64,000 nucleotides of DNA, taken from NCBI GenBank assembly GCA_050247135.1, contig JBFWUT010000008.1, positions 1 to 64,000 on the forward strand. Direction: 5' to 3'. The position numbers and the translations under genes were made by a program. Positions 25,318 to 32,721 of this stretch are shown here, in pieces; positions within the stretch are counted from its first letter, which is position 1, and every line of letters starts with the position of its first letter. Source of the stretch: Berkiella sp050247135. GTDB lineage: Bacteria; Pseudomonadota; Gammaproteobacteria; Berkiellales; Berkiellaceae. The notes beneath the pieces were generated by a model. That model searched no databases and was not told the origin of the DNA. It saw only the letters and a list, made by a program, of their open reading frames with translations.

Positions 25318-27957
25318 ATGTCTGAGGTAACCGTTGCAGAATATGCTGAGATACTAAAAATTTCGCCCACATTGTTGCTGCAACAGTTGGAAAGTGCGGG
25401 TATCGATTGCAAAGCAGGTCTTAAACATCGCGTGACCGATGAGCAAAAGCAAAAGCTTTTAGAAAAGCTCAAAAGTGATCATGGTGATAAAGATAGTTCA
25501 ACCAAAGCTGGGGTAACCCAGTTTACGGTCACTCGTGAAAAGGTTAGCGAATTAAACGTGAAGGTTGCTGGAAGTTCCAGCAAGAAAACCGTTAAAGTAG
25601 TTACCAAAAAAACACGAAAATTTATCAAACGTCCTGCAACACCAGAGGGGCTCGAGCAAGTTGCTGCACAAGCCGCTGAAGAAGCTAATGTGCCGCAGGA
25701 AGAGGCGGTCACCGCTGCTCCTGAAGTTGCGCCACAGATTGTTGCTGAGGCAAGCACTGAGGAAGTCGCAGCTAAGCCTGAAAAAGCCACTAAAGCAAAA
25801 ACGGCCAAATCTAAAACTGAAACACCCGAAGTTGCTATTGAAGCGGAAAAAGCGGCACCCATTGTTATAGCGGAAGAGTTCACTTTAGAAGAAGTGATTA
25901 AACCTGCACCAGTGGTTGTTGAAGAAAAACCTGTTGAAGCTAAGGAACCTGCCAAAGAAGTGCATCGTCCTGCTGCTGGTTTTGAAGATAAACGAGGTCA
26001 TACCAAAGAAAAAGAACGCGAAGGAGCAGGCGGTAAAAAAGCCCTCAAGCAGCCTAAAGGCAGCAAAAAAATTCGCGACATTCAAGATATCGACAGTGAA
26101 GATGGTGGTCGTCACCAACGCAAAAGAAGATCGAAATACAAGAAATTTGATGAGAACAGTCCTAAAAAGCATGCATTTGAAAAACCCACGGCACCTGTTG
26201 TGAAAGAGGTTATAATTCCAGAAACCATCAGCTTGAATGAACTTGCCCAGCGCATGTCAGTTAAGGGTGCAGAAGTCATTAAAACACTGATGAAAATGGG
26301 CGTAATGGCTACTATTAACCAAGTGGTTGATCAAGATATCGCTACGTTGGTTTGCGAAGCATTGGGGCATAAACCCGTTTTACGCAAACAAGATTCGGTT
26401 GAAGACAGCATTCAAATTAACTATGAAGGAACGGAAACCACCCGCGCTCCCATTGTGACCATTATGGGTCACGTTGATCATGGTAAAACTTCATTACTTG
26501 ATTATATTCGAACCACTAAAGTGGCAGCAGGTGAAGCAGGCGGGATTACGCAGCATATTGGTGCCTATCACGTTGAAACCAAGCGCGGCATGATCACCTT
26601 CCTTGACACACCAGGTCACGCAGCATTCAGTGCGATGCGTGCTCGCGGCGCGAAATGTACCGACGTGGTGGTCTTAGTTGTTGCAGCTGATGATGGCGTC
26701 AAACCTCAGACCATTGAAGCTATTCAGCACGCCAAGGCTGCTGAAGTGCCAATGGTAGTAGCGATTAACAAAATTGATAAAGAAGGTGTCGATCTCGATC
26801 GCATTAAAAACGAATTATCTCAACATGAGGTGATTTCTGAAGAATGGGGTGGCGACACCATGTTCGTACCTGTATCCGCGAAGGTCGGTACTGGTATTGA
26901 TGCGTTGTTAGAAGGTATTTTGTTACAAGCGGAAGTCTTAGAGCTGAAAGCGCATGTCGATTGTCCTGCTAGTGGTTTGGTCATTGAATCGCGTTTAGAC
27001 AAGGGTCGTGGTCCGGTTGCAACCATCTTGGTTCAAAATGGTACGCTCAATAAAGGCGATATCGTTATTACCGGTTCACAATACGGACGCGTTCGTATCA
27101 TGTTGGACGAGAATGGTCACCCTGTGAATTCAGCAGGTCCTTCTATTCCTGTTCAAGTCTTCGGTCTTTCAGGTACCCCTTCAGCAGGCGATGAGATGAC
27201 TGTGGTCCCTGATGAACGAAAAGCCAGAGAAATCGCCTTATTCAGACAGGGCAAATACCGCGAAGTGAAAATGGCGCGCCAGCAAGCTTCGAAACTCGAA
27301 GGCTTTATGGATCGCATGCAAGAAACCGGTACCCGTCAATTGAATATTGTTGTCAAAGCTGACGTACAGGGTTCGATTGAAGCCTTAACTGAAGTATTAG
27401 AAAAACTGTCTAATGACGAAGTCATTGTGAAGATTGTTGCGAAGGGCGTCGGTGGTCTTAATGAATCCGATGTGAACTTAGCGATGGCTTCCAAAGGTAT
27501 CATTGTGGGCTTTAACGTTCGTGCTGATAGTACTGCGCGTAAATTGGCAGAACAAGAAGGGATTGAAATTCATTACTTCAGCGTGATTTACGATGTAATT
27601 GATACCATTCGTGCAGCTATTTCAGGCATGGTTGGGCCGAAATTCAAAGAACAAATCGTTGGTTTGGCAGAAGTGCGCGACGTATTCCGTTCCTCGAAAT
27701 TTGGTGCAATTGCCGGTTGTATGGTGGTTGAAGGTACCATTAAACGTAACTTACCTATTCGCGTATTGCGTAATGACGTTGTGATTTATGAAGGTGCTTT
27801 AGAATCTTTACGTCGATTCAAAGAAGATGCTCAATCCGTTCGTATGGGAACTGAGTGTGGTATCGGCGTTAAGAACTACAACGATGTTAAAGTAGGCGAC
27901 AAGATTGAAGTCTACGAAAAAGTTGAAGTGTTCGCTCCCGTACCAGAAGACAGATAA
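25318..27957 (+). CDS. infB: Translation initiation factor IF-2
   Basis: 879 aa (E. coli 890). GTPase that brings initiator tRNA to the ribosome; its gene lies just downstream of that tRNA. An N-terminal IF2-associated domain (1-50), a long Ala/Glu/Lys-rich linker (about 60-290), then the G domain with GHVDHGKT at 384-391, DTPGH and NKID, followed by beta-barrel domains and the C-terminal tRNA-binding domain. The ATG at 25318 with GGGAGGA upstream is chosen over an in-frame start inside nusA. Internal starts for shorter IF2 forms were not assessed. Confidence 0.97.
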   Translation: MSEVTVAEYAEILKISPTLLLQQLESAGIDCKAGLKHRVTDEQKQKLLEKLKSDHGDKDSSTKAGVTQFTVTREKVSELNVKVAGSSSKKTVKVVTKKTRKFIKRPATPEGLEQVAAQAAEEANVPQEEAVTAAPEVAPQIVAEASTEEVAAKPEKATKAKTAKSKTETPEVAIEAEKAAPIVIAEEFTLEEVIKPAPVVVEEKPVEAKEPAKEVHRPAAGFEDKRGHTKEKEREGAGGKKALKQPKGSKKIRDIQDIDSEDGGRHQRKRRSKYKKFDENSPKKHAFEKPTAPVVKEVIIPETISLNELAQRMSVKGAEVIKTLMKMGVMATINQVVDQDIATLVCEALGHKPVLRKQDSVEDSIQINYEGTETTRAPIVTIMGHVDHGKTSLLDYIRTTKVAAGEAGGITQHIGAYHVETKRGMITFLDTPGHAAFSAMRARGAKCTDVVVLVVAADDGVKPQTIEAIQHAKAAEVPMVVAINKIDKEGVDLDRIKNELSQHEVISEEWGGDTMFVPVSAKVGTGIDALLEGILLQAEVLELKAHVDCPASGLVIESRLDKGRGPVATILVQNGTLNKGDIVITGSQYGRVRIMLDENGHPVNSAGPSIPVQVFGLSGTPSAGDEMTVVPDERKAREIALFRQGKYREVKMARQQASKLEGFMDRMQETGTRQLNIVVKADVQGSIEALTEVLEKLSNDEVIVKIVAKGVGGLNESDVNLAMASKGIIVGFNVRADSTARKLAEQEGIEIHYFSVIYDVIDTIRAAISGMVGPKFKEQIVGLAEVRDVFRSSKFGAIAGCMVVEGTIKRNLPIRVLRNDVVIYEGALESLRRFKEDAQSVRMGTECGIGVKNYNDVKVGDKIEVYEKVEVFAPVPEDR

Positions 27958-28031
27958 CAGAAGTATTAGGCAACCCGGCGTCGCTAAAAGCTATGCCGGG
28001 CAGCAATGCCTAAGGGCAAAGAGAGAAGAGT

Positions 28032-28400
28032 ATGGCGAGAGATTTTAATCGTACAGACAGAATTGGTGATGTGATGCAACGCGAGTTATCATCTATCATC
28101 CAGCAAGAGTTGAAAGATCCACGCGTCAGTATGATTACCATCGCTGAGGTTAAAGTATCCAAAGACTTAGCCTATGCTAAAGTGTTTGTCAGCGTTATGA
28201 TGGAAGAAAAAGCGCAAGAAACCTTAGAGGGTTTGAATAAAGCGGCAGGTTTTTTGCGAGCGCAACTGGCTAGGCGCATGTCAATCAGAGTGATCCCCCA
28301 ATTATCTTTTGTTTATGATGATACCACCATCAAAGCGAATCGGATCTCAAAGATGATTGATGATGCTGTTGCTTCGGACAAAAAAGATAATGATGATTGA
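28032..28400 (+). CDS. rbfA: Ribosome-binding factor A
   Basis: 122 aa, single KH-like domain that binds 30S precursors during 16S rRNA processing and cold adaptation. Family pattern: RTDRIGDVMQRELSSIIQQE, KDPRVSMITIAEVKVSKDL and RIPQLSFVYDDTTIKANRIS-like end (here VIPQLSFVYDDTTIKA). Start ATG with AGAGAGAAG upstream. A GC-rich hairpin (CCCGGC / GCCGGG) lies in the 74-base gap after infB. The 3' end overlaps truB. Confidence 0.95.
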   Translation: MARDFNRTDRIGDVMQRELSSIIQQELKDPRVSMITIAEVKVSKDLAYAKVFVSVMMEEKAQETLEGLNKAAGFLRAQLARRMSIRVIPQLSFVYDDTTIKANRISKMIDDAVASDKKDNDD

Positions 28401-29325
28401 TGGCATTTTGCTACTCAATAAACCCACCGGTATTTCCTCTAATAGTGCCTTACAAAAAACCAAGCGTTTATTGAAAGCAGACAAAGCAGGGCACACAGGT
28501 TGTCTTGATCCACTTGCCAGTGGCATGTTACCCATTTGCTTGGGAGAAGCCACTAAATTTTCCCGATTTTTCATTGAAGAAGACAAGCGTTATACCGTTG
28601 AAGCTTGTTTGGGTAGCACGACCACCACCGGTGATAAAGAAGGTGAAGTCCTTAACACACAAGCGGTACCCTCATTTAGCGATGAACAAATCCAAGCGGC
28701 CCTTAGCCATTTTTTAGGCACACAAACGCAAATCCCCCCGATGTATTCAGCGGTGAAACATAATGGCCAACCTCTTTATAAACTGGCCCGGCGTGGTATA
28801 GAAGTAGCGCGCAAAGAAAGAACCATCACCATTTCTGAACTGACACTTACCCACCGCGATCAAGACCGACTGGTCTTAACCGTAACCTGTAGCAAAGGCA
28901 CTTATATTCGGACCTTGGTAGAGGGGCTTGGCCAGTTTTTAGGCTGTGGGGCTCATGTGGGAGTATTGCATCGATTATGGGTGGCTCCTTTTCAATCCTA
29001 CCCTATGGTAGAACTAAATGAGTTAGCTGGGGCAGATAATACTGCTATGCCTTTTTTATTGTCTGTGCCCGAGATCTTAGCGAAATTATTACCGGCAGTG
29101 ACCTTAGATCAGGAGACTGCTATTAAACTATGTCGAGGACAAACAATGCCTTTTGTGGCAGAGCAACCCCAAGAAAACGTCATATTGCTCGATCATTCAG
29201 GGGATTTTATGGGGATAGGACAAATTGCCGATAATCGAATTGCGCCAAAGCGTCTCATGGCCAAAACATCTGAGAATAATGGGTGTGCAAGTATTGAGCC
29301 TGTGCTAAAATGCTTGACTTCTTAA
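28390..29325 (+). CDS. truB: tRNA pseudouridine-55 synthase
   Basis: 311 aa (E. coli 314). Makes pseudouridine at position 55 of the T loop of tRNAs. The catalytic aspartate lies in GHTGCLDPLASGMLP (about residues 38-52), and the family motifs MYSAVKHNGQPLYKLAR and SKGTYIRTLVEGLG are present. The start is ATG 28390 (or 28393), overlapping the end of rbfA by about 10 bases; the frame is open upstream but only within rbfA. Confidence 0.95.
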   Translation: MMIDGILLLNKPTGISSNSALQKTKRLLKADKAGHTGCLDPLASGMLPICLGEATKFSRFFIEEDKRYTVEACLGSTTTTGDKEGEVLNTQAVPSFSDEQIQAALSHFLGTQTQIPPMYSAVKHNGQPLYKLARRGIEVARKERTITISELTLTHRDQDRLVLTVTCSKGTYIRTLVEGLGQFLGCGAHVGVLHRLWVAPFQSYPMVELNELAGADNTAMPFLLSVPEILAKLLPAVTLDQETAIKLCRGQTMPFVAEQPQENVILLDHSGDFMGIGQIADNRIAPKRLMAKTSENNGCASIEPVLKCLTS

Positions 29326-29391
29326 GTCTGCCCAGACTAAGAATTTTAATAACTAACTTATAATATTAAGCAATACTAAGCGGAGTTGATA

Positions 29392-29661
29392 ATGACTTTA
29401 ACTGTAGAAGCTAAGGCCCAGGTTGTTGAGAAATTTCAACGAACTGCAGGCGACACCGGTTCTCCCGAAGTACAGGTGGCTTTGTTAAGTTCCAGAATTT
29501 CCTATTTAACAGAGCACCTAAAAACTCACCCCAAAGATGTCCATTCAAGACGAGGGTTGATGAATTTAGTAGCGCGCCGTCGTAAGTTATTAGATTACTT
29601 ACAGCGCCAAGCTCCCGCTACCTATAAGAGCTTAATTGAGCGATTAGAGCTACGTCGCTAG
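29392..29661 (+). CDS. rpsO: 30S ribosomal protein S15
   Basis: 89 aa, the exact length of E. coli S15. Primary 16S rRNA binder. Family pattern: FQRTAGDTGSPEVQVALLS, HPKDVHSRRGLMNLVARRRK and LLDYLQRQ. ATG at 29392 behind CGGAG. A TATAAT lies at 29359-29364 without a good -35 element, so a separate rpsO promoter is possible but weak. The truB-rpsO gap has an imperfect hairpin (AGTCTG / CAGACT). Confidence 0.97.
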   Translation: MTLTVEAKAQVVEKFQRTAGDTGSPEVQVALLSSRISYLTEHLKTHPKDVHSRRGLMNLVARRRKLLDYLQRQAPATYKSLIERLELRR

Positions 29662-29699
29662 TTCTCCCTTAAAACATCGATAACCCCAAGGAATTAACT

Positions 29700-31808
29700 G
29701 TGGCTGCATGTTTAAAAACTTTTCAATACGGAAATCATACAGTAAGTCTGGAGACGGGCGTTGTCGCTCGTCAAGCAACAGGCTCTGTGATGGTGAATAT
29801 GGACGGAACGGTAGTGCTGGTCACTGTCGTTGGTGTTAAAGATCAAGATACTGTCAAAGACTTTTTTCCTTTAACAGTGAACTATCAAGAAAGGATGTAT
29901 GCAGCCGGCAGAATTCCCGGCGGGTTTTTCAAACGTGAAGGTAGACCCAGCGAAAACGAAACATTGGTTTCGCGACTCATTGATAGACCACTACGCCCAT
30001 TATTCCCAGCAGGGTTTAATAATGAAGTGCAAATCGTTGCAACAGTGATGTCTATTAATCCTGAAATCAATCCCGATATACCTTCCATGATTGGTGCCTC
30101 TGCCGCTCTTGCTGTTTCTGGGATCCCCTTTGAGGGCCCGATTGGCGGTGCGCGCGTGGGCTATTGTAACGGCGAGTTTATTTTAAATCCCAGCAATAGC
30201 GAATTACGCTATTCTGATTTAGATCTCGTTGTGGCAGGAACCTCAACCTCAGTGTTAATGGTTGAATCCGAAGCCAATCAGTTGCCAGAATCGGTGATGT
30301 TAGAAGCGGTCATGTTTGGTCATGCCAAAATGCAAATCGTGATTAAAGCGATTGAAGCGTTAGCCGCTGAAGCTGGTAAACCGAAGTGGGATTGGCAGGC
30401 ACCAGCGCCTCTGACTGAATTGCTCGAAAAAGCTAACGCGCAATTTGGTGAAGCGATTGAGCAAGCTTATTTGGTTGCTGATAAAGCACAACGCCAAGAC
30501 ACTCTCAAAAAACTAAAAAAAGACGCTGTGGCTGCTTTGGTCACAGAAGAATCTGGCCATACGCAAGGTCAGGTCATGGGCGTGTTTGGTCAAATTGAAG
30601 AAAGAATTGTCCGTAGTCGCATTCTGCGCGGCGAGGCACGGATTGATGGTCGTGATACTGAAACCATTCGACCCATCTCTGTGCAAACAGGCGTGTTACC
30701 ACGTACCCATGGTTCAGCATTCTTTACCCGCGGTGAAACGCAAGCTGTTGTGGTGGCCACCTTAGGTACGGGTCGTGACGCACAAGTCATTGATAGTGCA
30801 GTGGGTGAGAAGAAAGAACCCTTTATGTTGCATTATAACTTCCCTCCCTACTGTGTGGGTGAAGTGGGTATGATGGGCAGCCCAAAGCGTCGTGAAATTG
30901 GCCATGGCCGTTTAGCACGTCGTGCAATTCAGCCTATCCTACCTGATACCATTAAGTTCCCCTATGTGCTACGTGTGGTTTCTGAAATTACGGAATCTAA
31001 CGGTTCTAGCTCCATGGCCAGCGTATGTGGCACCAGCCTTGCACTCTTGGATGCTGGCGTTCCATTGAAGGCTCCAGTTGCTGGTATTGCAATGGGCTTA
31101 ATTAAAGAAGAAGACCAATTCGCTATTTTATCTGACATTTTGGGTGACGAAGATCACTTAGGCGATATGGACTTTAAAGTCGCCGGTAGTGAAACAGGTG
31201 TGACCGCATTGCAAATGGACATTAAGATCAACGGCATTACCCGCGAGATTATGGAAGTGGCTCTAGCGCAAGCGCGTACCGGTCGTTTACATATCTTGGG
31301 CATCATGAATAAAGAAATGAGTGGTCCCCGCACCGAAATGTCTGATTATGCTCCACGCGTTTACAGCTTAAAAGTGAACCCAGAGAAAATTCGCGATGTT
31401 ATCGGTAAAGGTGGCGCAACTATCCGTGCCTTAACCGAAGAAACCGGTACCAGCATTGAAGTGAACGACGATGGCACTATCAATATCGTAGCTAACGATA
31501 GAGAATCCGGTGAAGCAACCAAACGTCGTATTGAATCACTCACTGCGGATGTTGAAGTGAATCAAGTATACGAAGGCAAAGTAGCACGTATCGTTGATTT
31601 TGGTGCGTTTGTGACGGTATTACCAGGCAAAGATGGCTTGGTTCATATTTCGCAGATCTCCAATCAACGAATTGAAGATGTCAGCAAAGTGTTATCTGTT
31701 GGGCAAATCGTGAAGGTGAAAGTTCTAGAAATCGACAGACAAGGCAGAATTCGCCTTAGCATGAAAGAACTTGAACCTGCTCCGGCGGCTCCTGCAGAAA
31801 ATGTCTAA
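29700..31808 (+). CDS. pnp: Polyribonucleotide nucleotidyltransferase (PNPase)
   Basis: 702 aa (E. coli 711). 3'-5' phosphorolytic exoribonuclease and degradosome component. Two RNase PH domains (PGGFFKREGRPSENETLVSR near residue 75; ESNGSSSMASVCG and GDEDHLGDMDFKVAG in the second), then a KH domain (IRDVIGKGGATIRALTEETG, about 555-575) and an S1 domain (YEGKVARIVDFGAFVTVLPG, about 622-641). Start GTG behind AAGGA. Last gene of the operon, closed by a strong terminator. Confidence 0.97.
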   Translation: MAACLKTFQYGNHTVSLETGVVARQATGSVMVNMDGTVVLVTVVGVKDQDTVKDFFPLTVNYQERMYAAGRIPGGFFKREGRPSENETLVSRLIDRPLRPLFPAGFNNEVQIVATVMSINPEINPDIPSMIGASAALAVSGIPFEGPIGGARVGYCNGEFILNPSNSELRYSDLDLVVAGTSTSVLMVESEANQLPESVMLEAVMFGHAKMQIVIKAIEALAAEAGKPKWDWQAPAPLTELLEKANAQFGEAIEQAYLVADKAQRQDTLKKLKKDAVAALVTEESGHTQGQVMGVFGQIEERIVRSRILRGEARIDGRDTETIRPISVQTGVLPRTHGSAFFTRGETQAVVVATLGTGRDAQVIDSAVGEKKEPFMLHYNFPPYCVGEVGMMGSPKRREIGHGRLARRAIQPILPDTIKFPYVLRVVSEITESNGSSSMASVCGTSLALLDAGVPLKAPVAGIAMGLIKEEDQFAILSDILGDEDHLGDMDFKVAGSETGVTALQMDIKINGITREIMEVALAQARTGRLHILGIMNKEMSGPRTEMSDYAPRVYSLKVNPEKIRDVIGKGGATIRALTEETGTSIEVNDDGTINIVANDRESGEATKRRIESLTADVEVNQVYEGKVARIVDFGAFVTVLPGKDGLVHISQISNQRIEDVSKVLSVGQIVKVKVLEIDRQGRIRLSMKELEPAPAAPAENV

Positions 31809-31824
31809 GCAATGATCAAAAAGA

Positions 31825-31852
31825 AAAGGGTGCATGATGCACCCTTTTTTTT
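31825..31852 (+). terminator. Rho-independent terminator after pnp
   Basis: AAAGGGTGCA / TGCACCCTTT with loop TGA and a run of eight T. It lies between convergent genes and may also serve the minus strand, where the A tract gives a T run. Confidence 0.9.
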
Positions 31853-31880
31853 GAGTTAAACTCGTGATCTTCCTATCAGA

Positions 31881-32627
31881 CTAGTTAAACCACTGCGCAG
31901 TGTTGTTGCTGCCAACGCTGCAAGAGAGTTTATCGCATTTTTCTGGGAAGTCTTTTTCGCACATTTCTTTAAATTCTTTCGCAGTGCGAACATCTTTATT
32001 TTCAAAACCCTTTGGTAAGCAGTTACCACCGTAGTAATGGCCTGAAACGCGAATTTGGCCAATTAAATAGGTATTATCACCAACGTGGTAAAGGCCCTTT
32101 TTGGGGTCATTGGTATAGCAGGAAATATAACAGCCAGGCACTTCAGTAAAATCGTTCTTCGTTGGGATAATTTTCTCACTGCCGCCCTTAAACGCGGTTT
32201 TTGAGATCCCTGCTTTTTCACTGTAATACACTTTAAACTCTTCAGGTAGCATGCCTTTGTTTGGACCACCCGGTCTTGGGCCAACAGGTTTGGCGGGTTC
32301 TGCTGCAGCTGTGGCTGAAGGATCCGCACTAATTACCGTTGCTTGGCCGGCACTTGTGGATGTGCTTGTTGGGGTTGCAACTGCCGCCGCAGGGTCAGCG
32401 CTAATCGCAGATGGTTGAGTAGCACTTAATGGCAAGCCAGCAGGTGTTACGCTCGATGAAGGCTCACTAAATTGCGTGCTGCTGGGTGCTTGTGGTAACT
32501 GGCTGTTAGGCAGTGATGTTTCTTGCGCTGCTCCTTGTGAGGATGCAGTTGAAGCTGAAGGTAAGTTATCATCTGCTAAAGCGATCGTGGGTAGTGTTGC
32601 GAGTAAAATCCATGTTAAACGTTTCAT
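31881..32627 (-). CDS. Exported Ser/Pro/Ala-rich protein with Cys-containing C-terminal domain
   Basis: 248 aa from ATG 32627, with GGGGAC upstream; an in-frame ATG five codons earlier gives a worse signal peptide. Residues 1-19 (MKRLTWILLATLPTIALAD) form a signal peptide cut after ALA. Residues 20-120 are low complexity, with ADPSA/ISADP-type repeats (ISADPAAAVA, ISADPSATAA). The C-terminal 125 residues hold a compact domain with seven Cys, probably disulfide-bonded in the periplasm or outside (GCYISCYTNDP, CLPKGF, CEKDFPEKCDKLSC). Function unknown. Confidence 0.75.
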   Translation of the reverse strand: MKRLTWILLATLPTIALADDNLPSASTASSQGAAQETSLPNSQLPQAPSSTQFSEPSSSVTPAGLPLSATQPSAISADPAAAVATPTSTSTSAGQATVISADPSATAAAEPAKPVGPRPGGPNKGMLPEEFKVYYSEKAGISKTAFKGGSEKIIPTKNDFTEVPGCYISCYTNDPKKGLYHVGDNTYLIGQIRVSGHYYGGNCLPKGFENKDVRTAKEFKEMCEKDFPEKCDKLSCSVGSNNTAQWFN

Positions 32628-32721
32628 AATGTCCCCATCCATTTCCTGTCCATCTATATAGAAAATCCAAAAAGCATTTGGTAACTACTTTCTCGGCAGG
32701 GCGGTGGCAAACTTTAACATT

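Noticed and set aside
25479..25955. 158-codon antisense frame within infB
   Set aside because: It is the mirror of the Ala/Glu/Lys-rich IF2 linker, giving Ser/Ala-rich low-complexity sequence; no ribosome site.
29359..29364. TATAAT upstream of rpsO as a separate promoter
   Set aside because: No acceptable -35 element at 15-19 bases; mentioned only in the gene entry.
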